Positions 1-8,684 of a stretch of DNA of 64,000 nt are shown in pieces (positions within the stretch are counted from its first letter, which is position 1; the number at the start of each line of letters is the position of its first letter). The stretch covers positions 248,001-312,000 of the forward strand of contig CASIBO010000002.1 of NCBI GenBank assembly GCA_949372755.1. The letters run 5' to 3'. Position numbers and translations under genes: made by a program. Under the pieces are notes generated by a model. It was not told where the DNA came from and searched no databases. It saw only the letters and a list, made by a program, of their open reading frames with translations. This DNA comes from UBA9926 sp018645765 (GTDB lineage Bacteria; Pseudomonadota; Gammaproteobacteria; Pseudomonadales; Azotimanducaceae).

Positions 1-123
1 ACCCGAAAAGACCCGATTCGGCCCATCTTCAAACCGCTGCTTATAAGCGGCGGTTACAACCGCCGTTGAGAAAATCAGCAATAGCCAAAGCCCAATGACT
101 CCGATTCGTTTCAGTATGACCAT
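1..123 (-). CDS. Partial membrane-anchored or secreted protein (N-terminus only)
   Basis: An open frame starts at the ATG at 121-123 and runs leftward off the window, giving 41 residues. It opens with a short basic stretch (MVILKRIG) and then a hydrophobic segment of about 18 residues (VIGLWLLLIFSTAVVTAA), which looks like an uncleaved signal anchor or a signal peptide. A polar region ending RFEDGPNRVFSG follows. I do not recognise the family from this piece. The hydrophobic start followed by in-frame polar sequence supports a real gene. Its promoter would lie in the gap 124-413, shared with the rightward enoyl-CoA hydratase gene. Confidence 0.5.
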   Translation of the reverse strand, partial: MVILKRIGVIGLWLLLIFSTAVVTAAYKQRFEDGPNRVFSG

Positions 124-413
124 GTCTTACGCTCCGTTTTTCCCGATTCCAATGCCGGCAGACCTTAGCGTAATTAGCGACAAAGTTCGATGGTCCCAGC
201 CATTAATTTGCCCCAAGGAAACGGCTAATGAGGCGCATGTACACCCGTCAACGGATCAAGCTTCAGTCTATTGAGATGGGATTAAGACTTGCCATGCCTC
301 TTGCTCAATTCCAGCGCGACGGCGGCGGCTTCACCGCAGCATCTGCAATCTGCTAATCTTCCCGACAGGTCTATGTACCAGGCCGACTTAAATCAAAACA
401 AGAGCACAACGCG

Positions 414-1154
414 ATGACCGATATCCTGAGAGAAGACCGAGACCACGGCATTACCATCCTAAGCCTCAACCGACCCGACGCGCTCAACGCCCTAAGCCCG
501 GCGTTATTCATGGCCTTGCGAGCAGAGGTTGACCGTATTGCCCAAGAAATAGAATCCGTCGGTTGCGTGATCCTCCGCGGGGCAGGCCGTTCGTTTTCAG
601 CCGGTAATGATCTAAAAGCCATTCAAGCGGGGCAAAAGCCGCCTTCGGCACACTTTCAAGCAGAAACGCTCGAGGCGATTGAGCGCTTGCCGCAACCTGT
701 TATTGCGGCCGTTCAGGGGCATTGTTACACCGGGTCTTTGGAGTTGGCGTTGGCTTGTGATCTGATGATCACCGGTGAATCGGCGAAGCTTGCCGATACC
801 CACGGCAAGTGGGGCATGGCGCCAACTTGGGGCATGAGTCAACGGCTGCCAAGACGCATTGGCGTGGTGAAAGCCAAAGAGATGATGTTCTCCGGCCGAA
901 CGATTAGCGGTCAGGAGGCCGTAGAACTCGGGATCGCCAATCAATGTGTGGCTGATGACGATCTGCTGAGCGCTGCGATTGAGATGGCAGAAAGCTTTAC
1001 CCGCAACTCCTGGCACACCCTGCGCGCCGATAAAGCCCTTATCAATGTCGGACAGAACCATTTTTTAAATGACGGCTTGATTGAAGAGCGCGAAAACGGA
1101 CCCGGCGTTGCGCCCGATATGAATGATCGCATTAAGGCCGGCTTTAAGCGTTAG
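414..1154 (+). CDS. Enoyl-CoA hydratase/isomerase (crotonase) family protein
   Basis: A 246-residue protein, close to the usual 250-260 of single-domain crotonases. The first oxyanion-hole segment is visible as GRSFSAGNDLKAIQ (about residues 57-70). The second is GSLELALACDLMI (about 105-117). The family adds water across, or moves, the double bond of 2-enoyl-CoA thioesters in beta-oxidation and related acyl-CoA routes. The stretch after the second oxyanion segment reads GKWGMAPTWGMSQRLPRRIG, where many hydratases have a Glu followed by GLIPGAGGTQRL. The exact reaction (hydratase, isomerase or other) therefore cannot be fixed. The start is the ATG at 414, preceded by a weak purine-rich AAGAG. 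A GST gene follows 56 bases later and may be cotranscribed. Confidence 0.85.
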   Translation: MTDILREDRDHGITILSLNRPDALNALSPALFMALRAEVDRIAQEIESVGCVILRGAGRSFSAGNDLKAIQAGQKPPSAHFQAETLEAIERLPQPVIAAVQGHCYTGSLELALACDLMITGESAKLADTHGKWGMAPTWGMSQRLPRRIGVVKAKEMMFSGRTISGQEAVELGIANQCVADDDLLSAAIEMAESFTRNSWHTLRADKALINVGQNHFLNDGLIEERENGPGVAPDMNDRIKAGFKR

Positions 1155-1210
1155 GCTATCGGCGTCAAGGCTAAAAGTACGAGCATGACGATAAGGGCGA
1201 TAACAATAGG

Positions 1211-1954
1211 ATGAATGTTATGACGCATCTCACCGTTTATCATTTACCCGGACGCTGGGGCCTACCCAGTGTCAGTCCATTTTGCCTCAAACTCGATGCC
1301 TTTTTGCGAATCGCGGGCATTGCGCACGAGGCAATCACCGCAGCAACCCCTTTCGGCGGACCCAAAGGCAAAGCACCCTGGATCACCTTGGATGGCGAGA
1401 CCCTTGGTGATTCATCACTGATCATTGAACATCTAAAGACCGTCTACAGCGTTGATCCAGACCGGCATTTAAGCCGCACCGCGCGCGGGACTGCGGTCAC
1501 GATCGAGCGCCTCATTGAAGAGAACTTGTACTGGGCTATGGTCTTTGATCGCTGGTGCCGACCTGAAAATTGGGAAATCCTCAAGAACTCGATCCTAGGC
1601 GACATTCCCCAGCCAGTGCGCGCATTGCTCGCCCCCTTTGCCAAACGCTCCGTCAAAAAACAGCTTATCGGTCACGGTATGGGCCTGCATTCCGAGGCGG
1701 AGATTACGGCCATTGCAACGCGGGACCTCCAGGCCTTGTCTGATTTGTTGGCAGAACAATCCTATTTTTTTGGCGACCTGCCCAGCCTGACCGACGCAAC
1801 GGTCTATTCATTACTGGCCAACATCTACCAGGTTGATTTCAGTAGCCCTATGAAATCTCTCATCGAGGACACCCCGAACCTCGTGCCATTTTTGACGCGA
1901 TTCAAATCCGCCTATTATCCTGAATCTGTAGAGCAGCCTGGATTAAAGCGATGA
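1211..1954 (+). CDS. Glutathione S-transferase family protein, metaxin/FAXC-like
   Basis: A 247-residue protein with a thioredoxin-like N-terminal GST domain (YHLPGRWGLPSVSPFCLKLDAFLRIAGI, roughly residues 9-36). This resembles the metaxin / failed-axon-connections / CadI-like branch more than the classical GSTs. It also contains TLGDSSLIIEHL, the usual glutathione-contact Ser region. The C-terminal half is helical and includes AEQSYFFGDLPSLTDATVYSLLANI, matching the conserved N-capping Asp-Ala region of GST C-terminal domains. It probably conjugates or reduces a hydrophobic substrate with glutathione; the substrate is unknown. Two candidate starts exist, ATG 1211 and ATG 1220. The AGG at 1208-1210 sits better for the second, while AAGGG at 1193-1197 would serve the first. 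Confidence 0.75.
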   Translation: MNVMTHLTVYHLPGRWGLPSVSPFCLKLDAFLRIAGIAHEAITAATPFGGPKGKAPWITLDGETLGDSSLIIEHLKTVYSVDPDRHLSRTARGTAVTIERLIEENLYWAMVFDRWCRPENWEILKNSILGDIPQPVRALLAPFAKRSVKKQLIGHGMGLHSEAEITAIATRDLQALSDLLAEQSYFFGDLPSLTDATVYSLLANIYQVDFSSPMKSLIEDTPNLVPFLTRFKSAYYPESVEQPGLKR

Positions 1955-2026
1955 CACGTTTTTGAACGCCAATCCACACTTGCCCAACACAACCCTGAAC
2001 CTAGACAATTCAACTGAGTCCAGGCC

Positions 2027-2446
2027 TTACCTGCGCCTAACGCCGGCCTCAATATTGTTACCATCAACGTCAACGACATAGGCGGCGTAATAACCCTTCC
2101 CATCCATACCCGCACTTCGCTTACCGGGCGCACCATTGCACGTTCCACCCAGGGCAAGCCCTCGCCGATGGAACTCATCAACGGCTTTGCGATTGGACGC
2201 CGCGAATGCGAGATGAATTGGGCTAGCAGAAACCCGGTGGCGGCGATCCCAATAAGACGGTCGTCCCGCGGCCACCACAAAAAACGGCGACCGCGTAGCG
2301 CCGGCAAAAACCAGCCAGCCTTCATGATCGCTAGACCGATTGTCTTGAATCAGATGGACCCCTATCGCTCCAAGCACTGCCTCGTAGAATATCTGCGCAC
2401 GCCCTAAATCGGCGACAACGATTCCAAGATGGTCGAACATAACCAT
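2027..2446 (-). CDS. VOC family (glyoxalase/bleomycin-resistance fold) protein
   Basis: A 139-residue protein beginning FDHLGIVVADLGRAQIFYEAVL and ending AYVVDVDGNNIEAGVRR. These are the first and last beta-alpha-beta modules of the vicinal oxygen chelate fold, with the metal-binding His near residue 6 and the typical D-x-D-G-N-x-I-E end. The middle AASNRKAVDEFHRRGLALGG is the second module. Length fits single-domain VOC enzymes of 120-140 residues. Substrate is not predictable. It reads toward the GST gene (convergent, 72 bases between the stops). Starts at 2446 (MVMFDHLG) and 2440 are both possible; a GGGGAG box on the minus strand sits 2 bases before the first and 8 before the second, so 2440 is favoured. 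Confidence 0.8.
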   Translation of the reverse strand: MVMFDHLGIVVADLGRAQIFYEAVLGAIGVHLIQDNRSSDHEGWLVFAGATRSPFFVVAAGRPSYWDRRHRVSASPIHLAFAASNRKAVDEFHRRGLALGGTCNGAPGKRSAGMDGKGYYAAYVVDVDGNNIEAGVRRR

Positions 2447-2821
2447 GACTCCCCGTTAATTCCTTACCCCTTGAAACTTACCACGCTAGTGCAGTAGATA
2501 AGTTGACGATATTAGTGCCCTTTCGCTCAAGCTTTGCGCCGTCCCTTTTAGTATTTCAAATCGCGCCATAACGCGATCACTGTCACCACCTAGTTTCGCT
2601 GCTTTGCTTCTTCGGTTAGCGTTCAGACTGCAGACCCGCACCCCCGACATCATAGGGTGTCGACTGATGCCGATTCAGCACGACCACAACGCAACACGCT
2701 TGGAGGGCAATCGCCTTTGCTACCGCGCCAGAATGATACTTCTGATTTGACAGCCTACCCTTGGGCATCTACCTTGATCCAACTAAGCGACATCGAACCT
2801 GCGGGCAGGAAAAACACCAGC
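2447..2821. other. Intergenic gap without a recognisable gene
   Basis: This 375-base stretch separates the VOC gene start from galM. The galM reading frame stays open back to 2657, but its translation there (low complexity, no family match, before MAITKKRFG) does not look coding. It should hold the promoters of both divergent genes; no convincing hexamer pair or operator was seen. Confidence 0.4.
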
Positions 2822-3856
2822 ATGGCCATTACAAAAAAAAGATTTGGAGCGTTAAAAGAAGGCGCACCAGTTGATCTGTACTACCTCGAAAACACCCAGG
2901 GTTTAAAGGCACAAATCATGACGTTTGGGGCGACACTCCGACTCATGAGCTTACCGAATGAGCAGGGTGGGGCCGTTGACATCACCCTCAGCCGCGAGAC
3001 GTTGGATCAATATGCCGGCGCGCCATGCTACTTTGGTGCAACCATTGGACGGGTTAGTAACCGCATTGCCAGGGGCCAATTCATATTAGATGACGCGGAG
3101 TACCAACTGGCGAAGAACAATAACGAGCTCAACCACCTGCACGGCGGTAACGTCGGCTTTGATCAAAAGCTGTGGTCGGCGGAGGCAATAGAATCAGATG
3201 ACAAAAGCAGCGTCCGGCTATGGCGGACCAGCCTGGATGGCGAAGAGGGCTATCCCGGAACCCTTCAAGTTGAAGTGATCTATACCCTGTCGAACGATAA
3301 TACGTTGCGCATTGAGTACCAGGCGACAACAGACCAAGCAACACCTGTGAACCTGACAAACCACGCCTTTTGGAATCTCGCGGGTGCGGGCACCTCAGTG
3401 CTTGATCACGAGCTCACCCTGCACGCAGAGACCTTCCTGCCTGTCGACAAAACCTTGATCCCCAATGGGACTCGCGCAGGCGTTGCAGGCACGCCCATGG
3501 ACTTCACCAAGCCACATGCGATCGGCGAGCGTATCGAGCAGGTGCCGGGTGGTTATGATCACTGCTATGTTCTCGCCCGAGAAGGCTCAGGATTAAGCCT
3601 TGCGGCCGAGCTGTTTGAGCCGAAGAGCGGCCGGCGCATGACGGTTGCGACAACCGAGCCAGGCCTGCAATTTTACAGTGGCAATTTCTTGGATGGCAGT
3701 CAGTCTTCAGGCAGCGACGTGTTTAACCAACATGGCGCGATTTGCCTAGAGGCGCAGCATTTTCCGGACGCTGTGAATCAGGCAGCCTTCCCATCTGTGA
3801 TTTTGAGGCCTGGTCAAACCTACCGCCAAACAACCGTGCATACGTTCAGCTGGTAA
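2822..3856 (+). CDS. galM: Aldose 1-epimerase (galactose mutarotase)
   Basis: It interconverts the alpha and beta anomers of aldohexoses such as galactose and glucose. From ATG 2822 the product is 344 residues, the normal family size. Visible family blocks are YFGATIGRVSNRIARGQF (mutarotase signature with the substrate Arg), HLHGGNVGFDQKLW (catalytic His region), NLTNHAFWNLAGAG (second catalytic His) and a C-terminal GLQFYSGNFLDG followed by CLEAQHFPDAVN, where the Glu is the catalytic base. The frame is open upstream to 2657, but that extension has no family similarity. An AGGA lies 11 bases before the chosen ATG. No other galactose genes are nearby, so it probably acts alone in sugar uptake metabolism. 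Confidence 0.93.
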   Translation: MAITKKRFGALKEGAPVDLYYLENTQGLKAQIMTFGATLRLMSLPNEQGGAVDITLSRETLDQYAGAPCYFGATIGRVSNRIARGQFILDDAEYQLAKNNNELNHLHGGNVGFDQKLWSAEAIESDDKSSVRLWRTSLDGEEGYPGTLQVEVIYTLSNDNTLRIEYQATTDQATPVNLTNHAFWNLAGAGTSVLDHELTLHAETFLPVDKTLIPNGTRAGVAGTPMDFTKPHAIGERIEQVPGGYDHCYVLAREGSGLSLAAELFEPKSGRRMTVATTEPGLQFYSGNFLDGSQSSGSDVFNQHGAICLEAQHFPDAVNQAAFPSVILRPGQTYRQTTVHTFSW

Positions 3857-3976
3857 CGTTGATAGCGTAATCTGACCTCTCATTCTAAGATGACTAATCA
3901 GCGCTAAACTTTGAAGTGCGCGGGCGCTCATAAGCGCGGAAACGCGGCTGGCTTCAACAACCGAAAAAACAACGTG

Positions 3977-5065
3977 TTACTCGAGCGACACAACAAAGGC
4001 TTGGTCAGGCTTCGCGCCTGCTAACACCTCCTGAAAGGTTTCCTCAAGTTCTCCTCGCCCAACGCGATGGTTAATTGCAACCCAGCCATCGACCACTACC
4101 AAAAACGCTTGCCAAGCCGCGCTCAGTTCCGCCTGAAATTTCTGCGGACCCCAATCTTGATTACGCTTCTGAATCTGATCAGGCGCAAAGAACATTTTGG
4201 GTTTAGCACCTGGCAAAATACTCGGCGGCTGACCATCGCGGGATTCCCAGTGCGTAATCCCAACTCCGCAACTGCAAACCATCTTGTCACCGAAGTGGTG
4301 ATGTAACGCCTCAAGCACCTGCCGGTTGCCTGCCATATCCACAAAGGCCACGTTTTCACTCACATCAAGCGTGTCCAAGGCGTCATAAGCCACCACTTGG
4401 TCATAGAGATTCAAACTTTCGACGAAGGCTTTGTTCACAGCAGAGGTTAAGCCCGTGACCTTCACATCACGATTGTTACGCAGTAAAAAGGCCAGCCCAA
4501 AAGCGGTTTTGCTCGAAGCGCTCGAGAGGATGATATTGCTCGCGCCAAAATGATCGTTATCATCGAAGTAGTCATCAATCACAAAGGAGGTTGTGAACAA
4601 CGGTCGATAGATCATCTGGTGATCATCGAATTGGCGGTCGAACCCATTGCCCGCAGTCATCAGCGCATAATTATTATAAACGCCAGGCAAGGCCTGTCGG
4701 TGCGCGGCGCCATCGGCAAACCCGCGCTCGGTCACATGCTCGGGCGCAACAACCAGATACGAGGCCATGGGGAAATAGCCATAGAACGCATCGCCAACAT
4801 TTAAGCCACTATCGTTTTCGGCAACCACCGTGCCTTTACCCCAAACCGGTATTCGACCCCAGCCGCCCTCTGCTGGGAAGAACTGCCAGTAACCGATGAT
4901 ATCGCCGGCGACCCCATAGGTAATGTTGTTTGCCGTAAGCGCAAATTTATCGACGGTTAAAACCGCTTCACCTGCCGCAGGCGACAAGGTTGCCAGCGCC
5001 GGCAGTTCAATAACGCGCGTGGTGCCCAAGGCGGCTCGGGCGACTTCGAAACTGTAACAACTCAT
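3977..5065 (-). CDS. DUF2855 family protein (MDR-like, function unknown)
   Basis: A 362-residue protein that matches the DUF2855 family as I recall it. It is a relative of zinc-less medium-chain dehydrogenase/reductases. The N-terminal GroES-like half contains AVLTVDKFALTANNITYGVAGD and the conserved FFPAEGGWGRIPVWGKGTV. The second half has an SSASSKTAFGLAFLL block, which in this family is the Ser-Ser-Lys-Thr segment at the start of a Rossmann-like domain, then VAFVDMAGN. No zinc-ligand Cys cluster is visible. Its substrate is unknown; such proteins are often near fatty-acid or xenobiotic genes. A striking triple TCATGA element lies 47-72 bases upstream and is a likely operator. Confidence 0.8.
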   Translation of the reverse strand: MSCYSFEVARAALGTTRVIELPALATLSPAAGEAVLTVDKFALTANNITYGVAGDIIGYWQFFPAEGGWGRIPVWGKGTVVAENDSGLNVGDAFYGYFPMASYLVVAPEHVTERGFADGAAHRQALPGVYNNYALMTAGNGFDRQFDDHQMIYRPLFTTSFVIDDYFDDNDHFGASNIILSSASSKTAFGLAFLLRNNRDVKVTGLTSAVNKAFVESLNLYDQVVAYDALDTLDVSENVAFVDMAGNRQVLEALHHHFGDKMVCSCGVGITHWESRDGQPPSILPGAKPKMFFAPDQIQKRNQDWGPQKFQAELSAAWQAFLVVVDGWVAINHRVGRGELEETFQEVLAGAKPDQAFVVSLE

Positions 5066-5111
5066 AGTCTTAGATCCTTTTTAAAAAAACGGCATGTGCA
5101 TCGCTTGAGGG

Positions 5112-5137
5112 TCATGATGCATCATGATCGATCATGA
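5112..5137. promoter_or_regulatory. Three TCATGA boxes at 10-bp period (candidate operator)
   Basis: TCATGA occurs at 5112-5117, 5122-5127 and 5132-5137, separated by the 4-bp palindromes TGCA and TCGA. Each box is itself palindromic, and adjacent boxes make perfect 16-bp palindromes (5112-5127 and 5122-5137). Spacing of exactly 10 bp puts all boxes on one face of the helix. The element sits 47-72 bases upstream of the DUF2855 start and about 94 bases past the dipeptidase stop. It is probably a binding site for a TetR/MarR-like dimer controlling the DUF2855 gene. No regulator gene is adjacent. Confidence 0.5.
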
Positions 5138-5230
5138 AAACACCGCATGTGATCTCGGCCCTGTCTTTGAGACCCGCGGGCACGCTGCTGGCAGGCCTGC
5201 GCCTTCACGGCTTGAATCGATGCTGGGCGC

Positions 5231-6559
5231 TTATTCTTTAATTGCCTTGTCCTTCGACACAGCAACCGCTCGGAAAACGCGAAGGAAGTTGCCGCCCCAA
5301 ATTTTATGAATGTCCTCAGCGCTGTAACCGCGCGCCAGTAGTCCGATAGTGACATTCAGCGCTTCACTCGCATCATTAAAGCCGGTAATGCCGCTGCCGT
5401 GGTTAAAGTCTGTGCCGATGCCAACATGATCGACCCCAATGCGGCTCACAATATAGTCGATGTGATCGATGACATCCCCTATGCTGCCGGGCCCCAGTAG
5501 GTCGCTCACGGTGCTCAGAAATTTTTGTTGCACCGCCTCGTCTTCAATCTCCCAATACAGCTCAAAGGGATAGTAGAAGTCCTCAGTTATCCCCGCCACT
5601 TGGCGCGCCGCGCGGATTGCTTGGTCGAGGGTTTCATCGGATGAATCGAACAAATAGCCTCTAAAAGGCGCAACATGAATGACGCCGCCGCTTTCCCCAA
5701 TTCGATCAATTTCCTCATCCGATAAGTTTCGGCTGACGTTCGAGAGTTGCCAAACATTAGAATGACTTGCAATCACGGGCGCGTCGGACAAGGCCAGCAC
5801 TTGCAGGGCTGCAGCTTTCGAAAGTTGCGAGATATCGATGATGCCGCCAAGGGCATTAATTCTTGTCACCGCATTTTTACCCAATGCGGATAAGCCGCCA
5901 TGCTCAGCAACCACCTCATGCTGACCCGTTGCCCCATCGAAAACTGGCCGAGAGGAATCTGCAAAGTCATTGTGGCCCATATGGGTGAGAGCAAAGACGC
6001 GCACGCCGAGGTCGTAGAACGCATCTAAACCGGACACAGCAGTGCCGAGAATTCGGGCGTTCTGGAAACCAAGGATGAGTGCACCCTTGCCTTGCTCATG
6101 GGCCGCAACCAAGTCTTCCGCGGTCTTCGCCAAGGCAAGATTGTTCGCCGGATTCTCGGTCAACGCGAGCACCGCCCGAAGCTTTTCATCTGCAAGCGCC
6201 CGGGCCTCGGCATAGCCGCTGGTTGTTCTGGGCCCCGGACCGACGGCAATGGCCATCACCACAGCATCGACCCCTCCAATCTTCATTTTTTCGGGCGAGA
6301 CGTTCGACAGTCCATCGGAGCCGGCATACCGAGAGGCTTTGCCCGGGATTTCAATATCCGCGTGGGCGTCTAAAACCAACGCCGTTTCATGGATGCGCTT
6401 GGCCCGGGCAGTTTGTTCTCGTGCGTCGGACGCGTCGCTCAAAGCCGACTCGGCCGGCATCAAGTCCGTCGTTACGGCCAGCTCTTCAGACGCGGGCGAA
6501 CAACCCAAAAGCAACGCGGCCGCGAGCACTAGCGGGATGACAATTTTAGTTTCGATCAT
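5231..6559 (-). CDS. Peptidase M19 (membrane dipeptidase) lipoprotein
   Basis: A zinc dipeptidase of the renal-dipeptidase fold (442 residues) that hydrolyses dipeptides, probably in the periplasm. The chosen start at 6559 gives a lipoprotein signal (MIETKIVIPLVLAAALLLGC) with lipobox LLGC; the 26 residues upstream in the open frame look non-coding. Family blocks are LVLDAHADIEIPG (metal-binding H-x-D), FALTHMGHNDFADSS (H-N-D/N), IIDISQLSKAA, PVIASHSNVWQLSNVSRNLSDEEI (catalytic His region), IGVDHVGIGTDFNHGSG (D-H-x-G-I-G-S/T-D-F) and a C-terminal IWGGNFLRVFR. Between SVSRIGV and the end the domain is complete. It is divergent from the carotenoid oxygenase gene. Confidence 0.92.
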   Translation of the reverse strand: MIETKIVIPLVLAAALLLGCSPASEELAVTTDLMPAESALSDASDAREQTARAKRIHETALVLDAHADIEIPGKASRYAGSDGLSNVSPEKMKIGGVDAVVMAIAVGPGPRTTSGYAEARALADEKLRAVLALTENPANNLALAKTAEDLVAAHEQGKGALILGFQNARILGTAVSGLDAFYDLGVRVFALTHMGHNDFADSSRPVFDGATGQHEVVAEHGGLSALGKNAVTRINALGGIIDISQLSKAAALQVLALSDAPVIASHSNVWQLSNVSRNLSDEEIDRIGESGGVIHVAPFRGYLFDSSDETLDQAIRAARQVAGITEDFYYPFELYWEIEDEAVQQKFLSTVSDLLGPGSIGDVIDHIDYIVSRIGVDHVGIGTDFNHGSGITGFNDASEALNVTIGLLARGYSAEDIHKIWGGNFLRVFRAVAVSKDKAIKE

Positions 6560-6816
6560 CAGGTTTTTCTTTAAACATTCGATTTCAGTATTACACGAAT
6601 CACCCGCCGCCGCCGCACGCGTCACAGCTTGCGGCACGGCCCCTGCAAGTTTCGGTCAAAAGCACCGCCTCGATAATGCCATCCAGGGGATGGCCTTCGG
6701 TGATTGATCGGTTTTGCACGGCGGTTTTATCTCGCGCCTTATACCTGCAGCGGGCTGAACAAAAGGGGCTAAGCAACCGTTGCAAATACACCGTATTAGC
6801 AGTCCAACAGGCAGAA

Positions 6817-6836
6817 CTGATTGGGTCCCTAATCAG
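6817..6836. promoter_or_regulatory. Inverted repeat upstream of carotenoid oxygenase
   Basis: The 20-base segment CTGATTGGGTCCCTAATCAG is nearly palindromic, with CTGATT and AATCAG arms plus GGG/CCC inside. It lies just upstream of a weak -35/-10 pair (TGGTCT 6839-6844, TATAGT 6863-6868, 18-base spacing) and 64-83 bases before the TTG start. It could be an operator or a short transcript hairpin. Confidence 0.3.
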
Positions 6837-6888
6837 AGTGGTCTTGGGCGGATTTGGGCTGTTATAGTAGTTCTCGAATCACACCCCT

Positions 6889-6892
6889 GGAG
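6889..6892 (+). promoter_or_regulatory. Shine-Dalgarno GGAG that fixes a TTG start
   Basis: GGAG at 6889-6892 stands 7 bases before the TTG at 6900-6902. It favours TTG 6900 over the ATG at 6780 at the far end of the same open frame, whose extra 40 residues have no family similarity. Confidence 0.6.
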
Positions 6893-6899
6893 ACACCCC

Positions 6900-8309
6900 T
6901 TGGCTCAAACAGAAACCGCCCAAGCAACCAATTTTTTTCTGGATGGCAACTTTGCGCCCGTTTCAGACGAACGCGATGCTCAAGACATGCCTGTTTTGGG
7001 TGAGATCCCCAAAGATCTAGCCGGGCATTTCTTACGGGTTGGGCCCAATCCCGCACACATCTTTAATGAGGCGGCGTATCACACCTTCGACGGTGATGGC
7101 ATGATTCATGCCATGACGTTTAACGAAGGCAGTGTCCATTACCGGAACCGCTTTGTTCAAACCGAGGGCTATAAGCTTGAACAAGCCCATGGCGGCTGGT
7201 TGTACAAAGGCATGAACTCGATGATGGACCCAACCCCGTCTGAGCTCCCCAGCGGCGCGCCAAAGAACAAGAACCTTGCTAACACGGCCTTTGCCTATCA
7301 CAACAAGACGCTTTACGCGCTGCATGAACCATCCCAGCCCACCATTATCGACTTGCCTGAACTGACCACCCAAGGCGCAACAAACTTTGACGGCAAACTG
7401 AAACACCCCTTCACCGCGCACCCGAAAGTCGATCATTCGAGCGGGGAGATGATGACGTTTGGCTATGCGTTTCAGGCGCCCTTTGTCACCTACTCCGTGA
7501 TCAGCGCCTCGGGAGAGCTGATTCACTCAACCCCCATCACCATTTCAAAGCCGGTATTCATGCACGACTTTGCGGTCACGGAAAAATACTCGCTGTTTTT
7601 AGACTTTCCAATCACGCTGGATATAGAACGCGCTATTGCGGGCGGCCCGGCACTGGGATTTGAGCCGGAGCATGGATCTCGAATTGGCGTCATACCGCGC
7701 TTTGGCAGTGATCAAGATGTACGCTGGTTTGAAGTAAAAACTGGCTCGGTTGTGCACACCGCGAATGCTTGGGATGACGGCGACGACGTTGTGCTGCAAG
7801 CATCCCGCTCAAAAACCTCAGACATTGCCGGCGCTGGCCTAAACGCTGAAAATCTTGAGGAGACGCAAGGCCAGTTGTACGAATGGCGCATCAACTTAAC
7901 CACGGGCGTTGTAACAGAGCGCACCCTCAGCGCCGTTTATTGTGACTTTACGCGGGTGAATGACTTGCATGCTTGCCATCCAACGCGCTACGTCTACGCG
8001 GCTGCCTTTAACCCCGAGCGGCCCTTCAGCTTTGATGGCGTTATGAAGTTTGATAATGAAACCCAAACCACGACAACCTTTCATTACGGCGCAAACCGAT
8101 TCGGTGGCGAGGCGGTCTTTGCGCCCAAGGTAGGGGCCAAAACAGAGGATGACGGTTATCTTGTTTGCTTCGTGCAAGATGAAGCGGCCCAGCAAAGTGA
8201 ATGCTTAATTTTGGATGCCCAGGACTTAGCAGCAGGGCCTGTTGCTACCATTATGGTGCCGTATCGGGTGCCTTACGGCTTCCACGCGACTTGGGTTGGC
8301 GATCTTTAA
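6900..8309 (+). CDS. Carotenoid oxygenase / lignostilbene dioxygenase family protein
   Basis: A 469-residue Fe(II) dioxygenase of the RPE65/lignostilbene family, which cleaves a C=C double bond in carotenoids, apocarotenoids or stilbene-type phenolics. The four iron-binding His residues are recognisable in TAHPKVD, MHDFAVT, VVHTANAWDDGDD and the C-terminal YGFHATWV. The N-terminal block DLAGHFLRVGPNP and FDGDGMIHAM are also typical. Length agrees with the bacterial family (450-500). The start is TTG 6900 with a GGAG box 7 bases upstream. No carotenoid biosynthesis gene is in the window, so the substrate may be dietary, environmental or aromatic. It is divergent from the dipeptidase gene. Confidence 0.93.
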   Translation: MAQTETAQATNFFLDGNFAPVSDERDAQDMPVLGEIPKDLAGHFLRVGPNPAHIFNEAAYHTFDGDGMIHAMTFNEGSVHYRNRFVQTEGYKLEQAHGGWLYKGMNSMMDPTPSELPSGAPKNKNLANTAFAYHNKTLYALHEPSQPTIIDLPELTTQGATNFDGKLKHPFTAHPKVDHSSGEMMTFGYAFQAPFVTYSVISASGELIHSTPITISKPVFMHDFAVTEKYSLFLDFPITLDIERAIAGGPALGFEPEHGSRIGVIPRFGSDQDVRWFEVKTGSVVHTANAWDDGDDVVLQASRSKTSDIAGAGLNAENLEETQGQLYEWRINLTTGVVTERTLSAVYCDFTRVNDLHACHPTRYVYAAAFNPERPFSFDGVMKFDNETQTTTTFHYGANRFGGEAVFAPKVGAKTEDDGYLVCFVQDEAAQQSECLILDAQDLAAGPVATIMVPYRVPYGFHATWVGDL

Positions 8310-8684
8310 GGACATCGATCACGCTATTTGTGGCAACTCTGGGCGCGCCGCTGACGCTTGCCGCGTCGCCCGGATGAGCTCAAGCGTTTTTGTTGCGAAC
8401 CTTGGCTAAGCGCCCGGCTTGTGAGCATTACGGCATGAACGCTTGTTAGGCGGCGCCTTCACCAGCCGGGTTACGCGTGTCTTAGTGATCTAGGCGATTC
8501 GGTTGCCGAGCCTATTTCGTCGCCATGGAAACAAAATGAGTTGCTCTAAACCGATCATGTTTCACTTTTTTCGAACCAACCCAGGGCGATGCAAGCCAAG
8601 CCACCGTTTATCGGCAGCGAGTACTTCTTTGTTCAAGACTGATCAAATTAACGTTACAGGGCCGCACTCGGATACCATGCCGTC
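8310..8684. other. Intergenic gap without a recognisable gene
   Basis: The 375-base gap between the carotenoid oxygenase and MFS genes contains only a 62-codon open frame (8503-8691) with no family features that overlaps the MFS start. A single GTTAGGC at 8445-8451 recalls an integron core site but has no partner. Nothing else was seen. Confidence 0.4.

Larger units (their letters stand above)
6560..6899. other. Divergent intergenic region (dipeptidase / carotenoid oxygenase)
   Basis: This 340-base gap carries both divergent promoters. Short open frames here (for example 6676-6867) have no family resemblance. The one element seen is the inverted repeat at 6817-6836, listed separately, followed by a possible -10 (TATAGT, 6863-6868) for the rightward gene. 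Confidence 0.4.

Noticed and set aside
6079..6540. 153-codon plus-strand frame
   Set aside because: It runs opposite the dipeptidase gene, whose family motifs are complete; the plus frame is Pro/Arg-rich shadow sequence.
8437..8455. GTTAGGC core-like sequence resembling an integron attC end
   Set aside because: No matching GCCTAAC-type partner, no stem, no integrase and no cassette-like neighbours were seen.
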